In this document: piece by piece, positions 26,157-34,770 of the stretch
How the letters are laid out: every line of letters begins with the position of its first letter
Numbering within the stretch: position 1 is the first letter of the stretch
Source: Cryobacterium aureum
Lineage (GTDB): Bacteria > Actinomycetota > Actinomycetes > Actinomycetales > Microbacteriaceae
NCBI RefSeq assembly: GCF_002954245.1
Contig: NZ_PPTG01000002.1
Coordinates: forward strand, 54,271-118,270
DNA length: 64,000 bases
Direction of reading: 5' to 3'
The notes under the pieces: generated by a model
Told to the model about the DNA's origin: nothing
What the model saw: the letters and a program-made list of their open reading frames with translations, nothing else
Database searches by the model: none
Position numbers and translations under genes: made by a program

Positions 26157-27263
26157 ATGTGGCTTCGGGGAGTGCTCGTCGCGGCCCTCGCCGCCACCGC
26201 AGCTTGGGTTGTGCACCTCGCCATACCCGGCATCCCCCTGCTCACGATGGCCGTCGTGCTCGGAATCGTCATCGGCCAGATCCCGTCCGCACGTCCCGTG
26301 CTCGCTGGAGCCCTCGCGCCCGGCCTGGCCGTCGCGGCCAAACCGTTCATGCAGCTCGGAATCGTGCTGCTCGGCCTCAAACTCAGCCTCGTCGACATCG
26401 CCGCTCTGGGCTGGGTGACGATCGCCACCACCGTCGCCATTGTGCTCATCACCTTTGCCGGCACCCTCGGGCTCGGCCGCTGGTTCGGCCTTCCCGGCCA
26501 TCAGCCCCTGCTCATCGCCACCGGATTCAGCATCTGCGGCGCCTCCGCGATTGGCGCCATGAGCGGCGTCGTCAAGGCCAAAGACGAGGACGCCGCCACC
26601 CCGATCGCCCTGGTGACCCTGTGCGGAACCCTCGCCATTGCCGTGTTACCGCTGCTGTGGCATCCGCTCGGCTTGAGCTCCCTGCAATTCGGCCACTGGG
26701 TCGGCGCTGGCGTGCACGACGTTGGCCAGGTCGTCGCTACAGCGCAAATCGCCGGCTCGGCGGCGCTCGCCGTGGCCCTCGTCGTTAAACTCACCCGCGT
26801 GCTCATGCTCGCTCCGATCGTCGCCGCAGCCTCGATCGTCGAACGCCGCCGCCTGGCCGGCCTTTCACAAACGGATGCCGCAGCCCCCGTTGACCCCGCA
26901 GTTCCTGCCTCCGAGGCGCCCACCGCGGCCGCGGATCCTAGCAGCCCGAAAGTGGAGGGACCCACTGGCAGCGAGCGTGGCGAGAATCCTCCCAGCGCGT
27001 CGCGTCGGCCGCCAATCGTTCCGCTGTTCGTCGCGGGATTCATCGTGGCCATGCTCGTGCGCACCCTGATTCCCCTGCCGCTCGAGGTGCTCGAGGCCGC
27101 TGACCTGGTGCAGACCGCGCTGCTGGCCATGGCGCTCTTTGCCCTTGGCGCCGCCGTCAACCTCGGCGGGTTGCTGCGCACCGGGGGTAGGGCGCTCGCC
27201 GTCGGCCTGCTCTCGTGGGCGCTTATCGCCGCTCTTGCCTTCGCGGCCGTGCAGCTTTCCTGA
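26157..27263 (+). CDS. YeiH-family putative sulfate/anion exporter
   Basis: A 368-aa membrane protein of the UPF0324/YeiH group, with about ten helices and the conserved FSICGASAIGAMSGVVKAK and VGAGVHDVGQVVATAQ segments. Residues about 235-290 form a long Ala/Pro/Ser-rich polar insertion between helices, longer than usual. Start at ATG 26157; an upstream ATG (26124) adds only a basic leader. Family members are annotated as sulfate exporters on limited evidence. Confidence 0.85.
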   Translation: MWLRGVLVAALAATAAWVVHLAIPGIPLLTMAVVLGIVIGQIPSARPVLAGALAPGLAVAAKPFMQLGIVLLGLKLSLVDIAALGWVTIATTVAIVLITFAGTLGLGRWFGLPGHQPLLIATGFSICGASAIGAMSGVVKAKDEDAATPIALVTLCGTLAIAVLPLLWHPLGLSSLQFGHWVGAGVHDVGQVVATAQIAGSAALAVALVVKLTRVLMLAPIVAAASIVERRRLAGLSQTDAAAPVDPAVPASEAPTAAADPSSPKVEGPTGSERGENPPSASRRPPIVPLFVAGFIVAMLVRTLIPLPLEVLEAADLVQTALLAMALFALGAAVNLGGLLRTGGRALAVGLLSWALIAALAFAAVQLS

Positions 27264-27270
27264 CTCATGA

Positions 27271-27306
27271 TGATTGATTCTGATATTCTTAGATTATAAA
27301 CAATCA
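27271..27306. promoter_or_regulatory. Operator-like TGATTG-N24-CAATCA upstream of nagB
   Basis: TGATTG (27271-27276) and CAATCA (27301-27306) flank exactly 24 bp of AT-rich DNA just before the nagB ribosome-binding site. The same symmetric pair with the same spacing precedes deoR (30588-30623), pointing to one regulator. Confidence 0.65.
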
Positions 27307-27321
27307 GCAGGGAGCACACGG

Positions 27322-28107
27322 ATGGCTGAAATCGTCGTTGTTGAGAGCAAGCAGGCTGCGGGCGAGTTGGTGGCGCTGAAGATTCGCGGGTTGATCGAGT
27401 CGAGGGCCGACACCGTTCTCGGGCTCGCGACCGGGTCGACGCCGCTGCCGGTCTATGCGGCGCTGGCCCAATCGTTGCGCAAGAATCCGATGGACGTATC
27501 GCGGGTGCGCGGATTTGCGCTCGACGAGTATGTCGGCCTGCCGGAGGGGCATCCCGAAAGCTATCGCACCGTGATCACCCGCGACGTCGTGCGGCCCCTC
27601 GGGCTGACGCCGACGCTCATTTGCGTGCCGAACGGCGAGATAGAAACCCTTGAACACGCTGGCGCCGACTACGAGCGCGCGATCGAGGCGGCCGGGGGTA
27701 TCGACCTGCAGATTCTCGGCATCGGCCGCACCGGCCACCTCGGATTCAACGAGCCCGGCTCCTCTTTTGCCTCGCTCACGCGCGTCAAGACGCTCGCCCC
27801 CAAGTCCCGAGCAGACAACGCGCGGTTCTTCGCCTCGCCCGATGAGGTACCCAGGCACTGCATCACGCAGGGACTCGGCACCATTCGGCGTGCCCGACAC
27901 CTCGTGCTGCTCGCTTTCGGCGCTGAGAAGGCCGCCGCGATTGCCGCCGCAGTCGAGGGCCCGGTCACCGCGAGCCAGCCGGGCTCGGCCATCCAGTTGC
28001 ACGAGCACGTGACCGTCGTGCTGGATCCGCCCGCCGCCGCTGCGCTTGCCAACCTCGACTATTACCGCTACATCTGGGCCAACAAACCGGCCTGGCAGGG
28101 AATCTGA
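27322..28107 (+). CDS. nagB: Glucosamine-6-phosphate deaminase
   Basis: A 261-aa enzyme converting GlcN6P to fructose-6-phosphate and NH3. Motifs are LGLATGSTPLPVY (phosphate binding), FALDEYVGL, and GIGRTGHLGFNEPGSSF with the active-site residues. The start at ATG 27322 has AGGGAG upstream. The operator shared with deoR-nagA implies coordinated amino-sugar induction. It is convergent with nagA. Confidence 0.95.
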   Translation: MAEIVVVESKQAAGELVALKIRGLIESRADTVLGLATGSTPLPVYAALAQSLRKNPMDVSRVRGFALDEYVGLPEGHPESYRTVITRDVVRPLGLTPTLICVPNGEIETLEHAGADYERAIEAAGGIDLQILGIGRTGHLGFNEPGSSFASLTRVKTLAPKSRADNARFFASPDEVPRHCITQGLGTIRRARHLVLLAFGAEKAAAIAAAVEGPVTASQPGSAIQLHEHVTVVLDPPAAAALANLDYYRYIWANKPAWQGI

Positions 28108-28136
28108 GCCGCGGGGGCATCCGCTTGTGCGTTTTT

Positions 28137-28204
28137 GCCGGTAAAACTGCGACACGCCGAGCAAATCTCCGTGAAATCGCGGCGGATCGCGAAATCTACC
28201 GGCA
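28137..28204. repeat. Intergenic palindromic element, copy 2 (diverged)
   Basis: Left arm 28137-28159 begins GCCGGTAAAACTGCGACACG; the right arm (about 28181-28204) ends CTACCGGC. It matches the element overlapping the folD stop in arm sequence and overall length, and lies between the convergent nagB and nagA genes. Confidence 0.6.
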
Positions 28205-28272
28205 TCACCGACCGTCCGAGCCTCTTGACCAACCTGCGAAGGGGCTTGACGCGGCCAGGGACCGTGGGTGAC

Positions 28273-28357
28273 GTTCGGAACTGCGGAGATTCGGGCTCGG
28301 AACGGAGAATCCGGCCTGATTTGACCACTCGGACCCGCTTTTTCCGCAGTTCAGAAC
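28273..28357. repeat. Long inverted repeat between nagB and nagA
   Basis: GTTCGGAACTGCGGA (28273-28287) and TCCGCAGTTCAGAAC (28343-28357) are inverted 15-bp arms with one mismatch, 55 nt apart, with smaller symmetric pieces inside. This whole 280-bp convergent gap is built from palindromic elements. Confidence 0.6.
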
Positions 28358-28391
28358 GGTGCCCCGAGTAGTCGGCCGGCTTGGCCTCGGG

Positions 28392-29645
28392 TTACAGCCG
28401 CCGGCCGGCCGCGAACACGGCCTCGACCGTGAATTCGCTGTCCAACAGCACCGCGTCGGCGGCGAATCCGGGCGCGAGCAGCCCGAGATCGTGCGCGCGG
28501 CCGATGGCGCGGGCGGGCGTCTCGGTCAGCGCGGTCACCGCCTCGGCGATCGGTAGGCCGACAACCTGAACCGCCCGCCGCAGCGCCGCATCGAGCGTGA
28601 GCGTCGACCCCGCGATCGCGCCCACAGCGGATGCCTCGGTACCGAGCAGCCGGGCGACCCCCTCGGTCACGCGCACCGCGAGCGAACCCAGACTGTACGC
28701 GCCGTCGCCGAACCCGGTCGCGGCCATCGCGTCGGTGACGAGCGCTACGCGCCCGGGGGCGCCGGCGAACGCGAGCCGCACCACCTCCGGATGCACGTGT
28801 ACCCCGTCATTGATGATCTCGAGCGTGACTCCGCGCGAGCGCATGGCCGCGACGACCGGGCCCGGTGCTCGGTGATGGATGCCGTGCATCGCATTGAACG
28901 CGTGCGTGAGCACCGAGGCGCCGGCATCGAAGGCGGCGGAGGCCACGGCGTAGTCGGCGGCGCTGTGTCCGACCGCGACGACCACGCCCTCTGAAACGAA
29001 GCGCGCGATCGCATCCAGCCCGCCGGGCAGTTCGGGCGCGAGGGTGATCTGACGCAGGTACCCGCGGGAGGCGATGAGCAGGCGATCGGTGGCCGCGGCA
29101 TCCGCTGCCCGCAGCAATGCCGGATCGTGCGCGCCGCGAAACGACTTCTCGAGAAACGGCCCCTCGAGGTGCGCGCCGAGGATCAGCGGGTCGCCGGAGG
29201 CCGCCGCAGCAATGGACGAAAGCCGAGTTTCGAGGTCGGGCAGACTCGCGGTCACCAGCGAGAGCACCGACCGGGTCGTGCCGTGCGCACGGTGCACGGC
29301 GAGGGCTGTGATGATTGCAGCACCACCGTCGTCGAACGCGGCCCCGCCCGCGCCATGACAGTGCAGGTCGATGAATCCCGGTGTCAGCCAGCGACCGTTG
29401 GCGTCGACGATCTCGCAAGCGGATGCCGCGGCGCCAGCCGCCGAGACCCGCCCGGACGCCGAGCCCGTCGCGGGGCTGGATCCCCAGCCTGAGCCAGCCT
29501 CCGAACCCGAACCGACGAGTCGATGCCAGCCGTCGCCCGTCCCCACCGACGAGACGGAATCGCCGGTGAACGCGACCCACGCATCAACCGTGATCGTTCC
29601 GCCCGATACGAGCCGCGCCGAGTGGATGATCCGGGTGGCCTTCAC
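28392..29645 (-). CDS. nagA: N-acetylglucosamine-6-phosphate deacetylase
   Basis: A 417-aa amidohydrolase that removes acetate from GlcNAc6P, feeding NagB. Metal-binding motifs are visible: GFIDLHCHG (HxH) and GAHLEGPFL. The later GHSAADYAVA, HAFNAMHGIHHR and LVTDAMAATGFGDG blocks are also family features. Residues about 45-80 form a Gly/Ser/Ala-rich insertion (SGSEAGSGWGSSPATGSASG) that looks like a flexible linker and is not typical of NagA. GTG start. It follows deoR by 70 bp in the same direction, so the pair is probably an operon. Confidence 0.92.
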   Translation of the reverse strand: MKATRIIHSARLVSGGTITVDAWVAFTGDSVSSVGTGDGWHRLVGSGSEAGSGWGSSPATGSASGRVSAAGAAASACEIVDANGRWLTPGFIDLHCHGAGGAAFDDGGAAIITALAVHRAHGTTRSVLSLVTASLPDLETRLSSIAAAASGDPLILGAHLEGPFLEKSFRGAHDPALLRAADAAATDRLLIASRGYLRQITLAPELPGGLDAIARFVSEGVVVAVGHSAADYAVASAAFDAGASVLTHAFNAMHGIHHRAPGPVVAAMRSRGVTLEIINDGVHVHPEVVRLAFAGAPGRVALVTDAMAATGFGDGAYSLGSLAVRVTEGVARLLGTEASAVGAIAGSTLTLDAALRRAVQVVGLPIAEAVTALTETPARAIGRAHDLGLLAPGFAADAVLLDSEFTVEAVFAAGRRL

Positions 29646-29715
29646 GACGACACCCGCGTGCCGAAGCCGCAGCCGGCCCTGGCCGATCGGTCGACCGCCG
29701 GCACACCGAGAATCC

Positions 29716-30501
29716 TCACGCGACGATCACCTCGAGCCCCGACTCGCCAAACGCCGCCAGCTGCTCGGCCGAGATGCCGGCATCGGTGATGAACGCGCTG
29801 AACTGGTCGAGGGCGCCGAGTGCGGCGAAGGCGACCCGGCCGATTTTGCTCGAATCCGCCACGAGCACCGCCCTGGTCGCCCGCCCGGCCATGAGCGTGT
29901 TGACGGCGGCCTCGCGCTCGTCGTTCACTGTCGCGCCGACCAGGGGGTCTATCCCGTTGACCCCGATGAAGGCCAGGTCGAGCCGCACCTGCGCGAGCAC
30001 AGACTCCGCGTAGGCGCCGACGAGTTCGTAGGAGCGCGCGTGCACGACGCCGCCGGTGACGACCGTCTTGATTTGCGGTCGCATCGCGAGCTGCGCGGCA
30101 ATATTGATCGCGTTGGTAACGACGGTGAGGTTGGCGTGCGGGCTGGCCTGCGCGATATCGGCGCGCGAGCTGAGCACCCCGGCGATCGCCGTGCTGGTCG
30201 TGCCGCCGCAGAGTCCGACGACGTCGCCGCGAAGAACCAGAGCGCTCGCCGCCCGAGCGATCTGCAGCTTTTCGGGCGCGTGCCGCTCCTGTTTGTACCG
30301 CGCCGGAAGGTCGTAGGCAACGGACTGCCCGATCGCACCGCCGCGGGTGCGGGTGAGCAGCTGCTGCTCGGCGAGGGTGTCGAGGTCGCGGCGGGCGGTC
30401 GCGGCCGAGACGCCGAGCTTGGTGATGATGTCGTCGACCTCCACCTGCCCCGAGTCTGCGAGCAGGTCGAGCACGGCAGTGAGCCGTTCGGCGCGGTTCA
30501 C
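29716..30501 (-). CDS. DeoR/GlpR-family transcriptional regulator
   Basis: A 261-aa repressor. The N-terminal HTH (VDDIITKLGVSAATARRDLDT) is followed by the DeoR C-terminal sugar-phosphate domain (GDVVGLCGGTTSTAIA; DLAFIGVNGID). GTG start with GAAGGAGA upstream. The position before nagA and the TGATTG-N24-CAATCA sites before both deoR and nagB indicate control of GlcNAc catabolism by a sugar phosphate. Confidence 0.9.
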   Translation of the reverse strand: MNRAERLTAVLDLLADSGQVEVDDIITKLGVSAATARRDLDTLAEQQLLTRTRGGAIGQSVAYDLPARYKQERHAPEKLQIARAASALVLRGDVVGLCGGTTSTAIAGVLSSRADIAQASPHANLTVVTNAINIAAQLAMRPQIKTVVTGGVVHARSYELVGAYAESVLAQVRLDLAFIGVNGIDPLVGATVNDEREAAVNTLMAGRATRAVLVADSSKIGRVAFAALGALDQFSAFITDAGISAEQLAAFGESGLEVIVA

Positions 30502-30587
30502 GCAGTCTCCTTCAGCGGCGCGCGGGCCGGCCGGGCCGCGTCAGGCACGGCGGGGGCGAGCGTGAGGGGCATGGTTGGGTCCGAAAC

Positions 30588-30623
30588 TGATTGGTAGTGA
30601 TCGAAAGCAAGTCTGAACAATCA
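30588..30623. promoter_or_regulatory. Operator-like TGATTG-N24-CAATCA upstream of deoR
   Basis: Same 6-bp arms and identical 24-bp spacing as the site before nagB, about 87 bp before the deoR start and 135 bp before the divergent acyltransferase. The inner TGAT and the AACAATCA end are also shared. Confidence 0.65.
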
Positions 30624-30757
30624 CCTTAGCGTGCGTCATTCTCACCGGATCGGTGACAACTGCGCGAGACAGTTGAGCTTGCGTCATAATCGAAAGGACG
30701 CGCCCGAAAGTCGGGCCGAACAGGTACCAGTTCCGAAACCCGAGTCGGAGGCTATAC

Positions 30758-32971
30758 ATGTCCGTTCAGTCCACCCTGGAGCGCCACAAGCGTGCACCTG
30801 ACCAGGCCGGCCCCGCCGGTGGCAAGTCCGCCACGCGCACCTTCCGCGGCGACATCGAGGGCCTGCGGGCGGTCGCTGTAATCGTCGTCATTTTCGACCA
30901 CCTGCTCGGCTGGCCTTCCGGCGGATTCATCGGCGTCGACATCTTCTTCGTCATTTCCGGCTTTCTCATCACGAGCCTGCTGCTCAAGGAACACGCCCGC
31001 ACCGGCCGCATCTCCCTCGTCGACTTCTACCGCCGCCGCATCCGCCGCATCCTGCCCGTCTCGCTCCTCGTGCTCGTTGTTACGGTGGCCATCGGCTACC
31101 TGCTGCTGCCCGGCGCCCGCGCCCTGGGCACCCTGTGGGACGGCATCTACTCGGCCCTGTTCGTGGCCAACTGGCACTTCGCCTTCGTGGGCACCGACTA
31201 CCTGCAGGCCACCAATGCCGTCTCCCCGCTGCAGCACTACTGGTCGCTCGCGGTCGAGGAGCAGTTCTACTTCGTCTGGCCGTTCCTGCTCATCGTGATC
31301 TTCGCCCTGGCCGGCCGCCGCACACTGAGCGCCCGAGCCCTGATCACGACCGTCGCCGTCACTACCGGCGTCATCACCCTCGGCTTTCTGGCCTGGAGCT
31401 TCTTCGAGACCTCGACCAGCCCCGCCATCGCCTACTTCTCCACCGGGGCCCGCGCCTGGGAACTCGGCATCGGCGCCCTCCTCGCCGCCGCCGCTCCCGG
31501 CCTCGCCAAGCTGCCGGCTGTGATGCGCCCAATGCTCGCCTGGCTCGGCCTCGCACTCATCGTTGCCAGCCTTCTGCTGATCAGCCGCGACTCGCCGTTT
31601 CCGGCGCCGTGGGGACTGCTGCCCGTCGCCGGAGCCACCCTGGTCATTGCCGCCGGTATCGGTCAGCCCAAACAGCGACTGCTGTTTCCGCTGACCAATC
31701 CGGTCAGCCGTTATGTCGGCAAAATTTCCTACTCCCTCTATCTGTGGCACTTTCCGGTCGTGATTCTGCTCGCCACCGTCTTCGCCACCGACTCGCCGGC
31801 CTACCTGCCGGTCGCCCTCGTGCTCATGGTGGCCCTCTCGGTGTTCTCCTTTCACTTCGTCGAGGACCCCATCCGTCACTCGCTCTGGCTCGAAAATGCT
31901 CAAACCCGAAAGCGAGAACGGATGCGCCGCCCCGCCACCACACACCGCTCCGGCCTCACCCCAGCCCGGGCCTGGATCGGCGCCCTCGTCGTCGTGACCC
32001 TCGTCATCGTCTCGGTATCGTTCATTACACTGAAGGGCGGAACAGCTGCTGCCCCTCAAGCCGACCCGGCCCCGGTCGGCGCGGGCGCCGGCCCCGAAAC
32101 GCCCGACGCACCAGCTACGCTGCTGGCCACCCGGCAGGCCGCTATCGCCGCGTCCCTGGCGTCGACCGCCTGGCCCGCGACCACCCCAGCGTTCGACGCC
32201 CTGGGCGACAACTCCGGCGCCCCGGAATGGGTCGACGACGACTGTCTCTCGGTCAGCGAGAAGAACACCGCCGGGTGTCGCTACGGCGACCCAGCGGCTA
32301 CCAAGACCGCGGTTTTGCTCGGGGATTCCATGGCCATCAGCTACATGCCCGCCATCCGTGCCGCCCTCGAACCGCTCGGCTACAACGTGCAGTCGCTGAC
32401 CATGTTCTCCTGCCCGGCCGTCAACATCTCGGTGGCGCCCAAGAACGCCTCCGACGCGTCGGCAGCCACCTGCGACCACCACCACGCCTGGGTTTACGCC
32501 GAGGTCGCCCGCCTCTCACCCGACGTCGTGATCATGTCGAGCCTGGCCGGATCGATTGTGCGCCTCGCCAGCGGCAACGAAGGAGCGGCGGCCCTCACCG
32601 AGTGGCAGACCGCGACCGCCGAAACGATCACGGCGCTGCAGGGGTCGACCGACCACGTCGCTGTGCTCTCGCCGCCGCCGGCCAGTACGCCGTTCGCCGA
32701 GTGCAAGACCCTCACGAGTGCCCCCGCGGACTGCACCTACAGCCCGTCGAGTCTCTACCAGAAGGTGGTCGCGACCGAGCAGGGCGCCGTTGAACGGTTC
32801 GGCGACTTCGCCCAGTACGTGAACGTCGTGCCGTGGCTCTGCGTCGACAATGAGTGCCCCGCGTTCATCGACAACACGCCGGTGTTCTTCGACGGTCAGC
32901 ACTTCGTGCGCGAGGCGAGTGCCCAGCTCGGCCCGCTGCTCGCCGAGGCCCTGTTCCCGCCGGCCGCCTAG
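30758..32971 (+). CDS. Acyltransferase-3 family protein with C-terminal SGNH domain (OafA/YrhL-like)
   Basis: A 737-aa envelope O-acyltransferase. Residues about 25-375 carry about ten TM helices with FRGDIEGLRAVAVIVVIFDH at the start and GFIGVDIFFVISGFLITSLL. A linker follows, one extra TM helix (about 408-430), then an extracytoplasmic SGNH domain: AVLLGDSMAISYMPAI (GDS) and FFDGQHFVREAS (D-x-x-H). Two-domain proteins of this kind acetylate peptidoglycan or secreted polysaccharides. Which polymer is modified cannot be told. Confidence 0.9.
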   Translation: MSVQSTLERHKRAPDQAGPAGGKSATRTFRGDIEGLRAVAVIVVIFDHLLGWPSGGFIGVDIFFVISGFLITSLLLKEHARTGRISLVDFYRRRIRRILPVSLLVLVVTVAIGYLLLPGARALGTLWDGIYSALFVANWHFAFVGTDYLQATNAVSPLQHYWSLAVEEQFYFVWPFLLIVIFALAGRRTLSARALITTVAVTTGVITLGFLAWSFFETSTSPAIAYFSTGARAWELGIGALLAAAAPGLAKLPAVMRPMLAWLGLALIVASLLLISRDSPFPAPWGLLPVAGATLVIAAGIGQPKQRLLFPLTNPVSRYVGKISYSLYLWHFPVVILLATVFATDSPAYLPVALVLMVALSVFSFHFVEDPIRHSLWLENAQTRKRERMRRPATTHRSGLTPARAWIGALVVVTLVIVSVSFITLKGGTAAAPQADPAPVGAGAGPETPDAPATLLATRQAAIAASLASTAWPATTPAFDALGDNSGAPEWVDDDCLSVSEKNTAGCRYGDPAATKTAVLLGDSMAISYMPAIRAALEPLGYNVQSLTMFSCPAVNISVAPKNASDASAATCDHHHAWVYAEVARLSPDVVIMSSLAGSIVRLASGNEGAAALTEWQTATAETITALQGSTDHVAVLSPPPASTPFAECKTLTSAPADCTYSPSSLYQKVVATEQGAVERFGDFAQYVNVVPWLCVDNECPAFIDNTPVFFDGQHFVREASAQLGPLLAEALFPPAA

Positions 32972-33059
32972 CCGGCGCGCGGCGCGGCATCGGCTAGCTG
33001 GCCGTTCGGCCGCGCTCATGAACGATGGCGGGACAGTGTCGAAGCCCGTAGCGCACGGG

Positions 33060-33683
33060 TCAGTGCTCGCGCGGTCGAAACTCGCGCGGCCAGTCGCTCG
33101 CCCGAATGCGCTTGATCTCCCTGACCTCGCCGATGGTTCCCCACTCGTCGAGGCCCAGCCGTGACAGCGGTCGCAGCTTGTCAATGAGCGGATGCTCCCC
33201 GTCCAGCACCGCAGACGACACCGCCACGTGAGTCACTTCGCCGAACACGAGAGTGCAATCGCCCATCGACAGCGTGGAATGCAGACGGCATTCGATCGCC
33301 GCGGGGGACTCGGCAACGCGCATGGCTGCCACGGTCGCACTCGGCTCCCTGGTGAGCCCGGCGCGATCGAACTCGCTCTCCTCCGGCCCAAAGTCGGTGC
33401 CGGTGGCGTTGACCTCCAGAAACAGCGACTCCGGCGCGAAGTTCACCACGAAATCCCCGGTCTCGAGAATATTGCGCACGGTGTCCTTGACCCCCACCGA
33501 GGTGAATTGCACGATGGGTGGCGAAACGGATGCCACGGTGAAGAACGAATGCGGCGCCAGGTTGTCGACACCCTCCGCCGAACGGCTCGACACCCACGCA
33601 ATCGGCCGGGGAACTACGAGCGAGTTCAGTAGTTTGTAGAAATCGCGGCGGGGCAGGTTTTGGGGGTCGAAGTCAGTACGCAC
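33060..33683 (-). CDS. Flavin reductase family (FMN-binding split barrel) protein
   Basis: A 207-aa protein with the flavin-reductase-like pattern: VVPRPIAWVSSRSAEGVDNLAPHSFF near the N-terminus and ETGDFVVNFAPESL. These proteins bind FMN and may reduce flavin or act as oxidoreductases of unknown substrate. It stands alone, convergent with the acyltransferase. Confidence 0.82.
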   Translation of the reverse strand: MRTDFDPQNLPRRDFYKLLNSLVVPRPIAWVSSRSAEGVDNLAPHSFFTVASVSPPIVQFTSVGVKDTVRNILETGDFVVNFAPESLFLEVNATGTDFGPEESEFDRAGLTREPSATVAAMRVAESPAAIECRLHSTLSMGDCTLVFGEVTHVAVSSAVLDGEHPLIDKLRPLSRLGLDEWGTIGEVREIKRIRASDWPREFRPREH

Positions 33684-33777
33684 CCGTTCAGGCTAACAAT
33701 CCGCCCGACCAAACGGCTCGCCTCCGTCAGCCGAGCCGGCCGGATCCGCACCGGCCGAGCGCCGATAGAGTTACCTG

Positions 33778-34545
33778 ATGCCTATTCTTCCCCGCCTGGT
33801 GGCCTTCGACCTCGACGATACACTCGCGCCGTCCAAGTCCGCGCTCGACCCGACCATGATCGACCTGCTCGTGAAGCTGCTCGGTGTTACCGAGGTTTGC
33901 ATCATTTCCGGCGGCCAGTTCGCGCAATTTCAGGCGCAGATCATCGAGAATCTGCCCGAGATTAGCCTGGAGAAGCTCGCCCGGCTGCACCTCATGCCCA
34001 CCTGCGGCACCCAGTACTACCGCAGTGACGCCCAGGGCTGGACCCAGGTGTACGCCGAGAACCTCAGCGACAACCAGAAGGCGCGGGCGCTTCAGGCCGT
34101 CGAGCAGACCGCCCGCGACCTCGGCTACTGGGAAAGCGACACGTGGGGCCCGATTCTCGAAGACCGCGGTTCCCAGATCACTTTTTCGGCGCTCGGTCAG
34201 GCCGCCCCGGTTGCTTCCAAAATCTCCTGGGATCCTACCGGCGAGAAGAAGAATGCCCTGCGTGAGGCCGTGCAGGCTCTGCTGCCCGACCTCGAGGTGC
34301 GCTCCGGAGGTTCGACATCCGTTGATATTACCCGGCAGGGTATCGACAAGGCCTACGGCATGAAGCGCCTCGCTGACCTCACCGGGGTCCCCCTCGACGA
34401 CATGCTTTTCGTCGGCGATCGCCTCGACGAGAACGGCAACGACTACCCGGTCAAGGTTCTCGGCGTGGAGTGTATCGCCGTCGAAGGCTGGCCAGACACC
34501 GCGGCCCTGCTCGAGGACCTGATTCCCCGCTACGCAGCCGTCTGA
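33778..34545 (+). CDS. HAD-superfamily IIB hydrolase, phosphomannomutase-like
   Basis: A 255-aa HAD phosphatase. Motif I is AFDLDDTLAPSKSA, motif II IISGGQFAQF, and the last motif VGDRLDENGNDYPV. The cap layout and motif spacing resemble eukaryotic-type PMM/sucrose-phosphatase members. The family can act as phosphomannomutase or sugar phosphatase; the reaction here is not certain. Near the polysaccharide genes, so a nucleotide-sugar role is possible. Confidence 0.82.
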   Translation: MPILPRLVAFDLDDTLAPSKSALDPTMIDLLVKLLGVTEVCIISGGQFAQFQAQIIENLPEISLEKLARLHLMPTCGTQYYRSDAQGWTQVYAENLSDNQKARALQAVEQTARDLGYWESDTWGPILEDRGSQITFSALGQAAPVASKISWDPTGEKKNALREAVQALLPDLEVRSGGSTSVDITRQGIDKAYGMKRLADLTGVPLDDMLFVGDRLDENGNDYPVKVLGVECIAVEGWPDTAALLEDLIPRYAAV

Positions 34546-34587
34546 GGCTCCCACCCCACCCCTGCCCCACCCTGACCTAGTGGCCAC

Positions 34588-34669
34588 AACTCCTGCAATT
34601 TCACAACGGGAGATTTTGCATGCGTGATTCCGGGGTAGTCCTCGTAGTCTTCGAGGAACTGCAGGAGTT
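34588..34669. repeat. Inverted repeat AACTCCTGCA/TGCAGGAGTT with inner hairpin
   Basis: Exact 10-bp arms (34588-34597 and 34660-34669) enclose a TCCTCG...CGAGGA hairpin (about 34639-34657). It occupies the 225-bp gap upstream of the acyltransferase and contains no gene. It could be a dispersed element or a regulatory structure. Confidence 0.55.
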
Positions 34670-34770
34670 ATGCGCGCGGCGGTGTCCGCTGCAGCAGACC
34701 TTTCAGACCGACACGCTGGCGGCGGGCCACCCCTAAAAAGCAGGACGAGATATCATCCTGAGTTTTTCTC

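Noticed and set aside
30752-32485. Long minus-strand ORF (577 aa) opposite the acyltransferase
   Set aside because: Gly/Asp/Glu-rich shadow of a high-GC gene; no domain, ribosome-binding site or TM pattern, while the plus-strand frame is a clear acyltransferase/SGNH protein.
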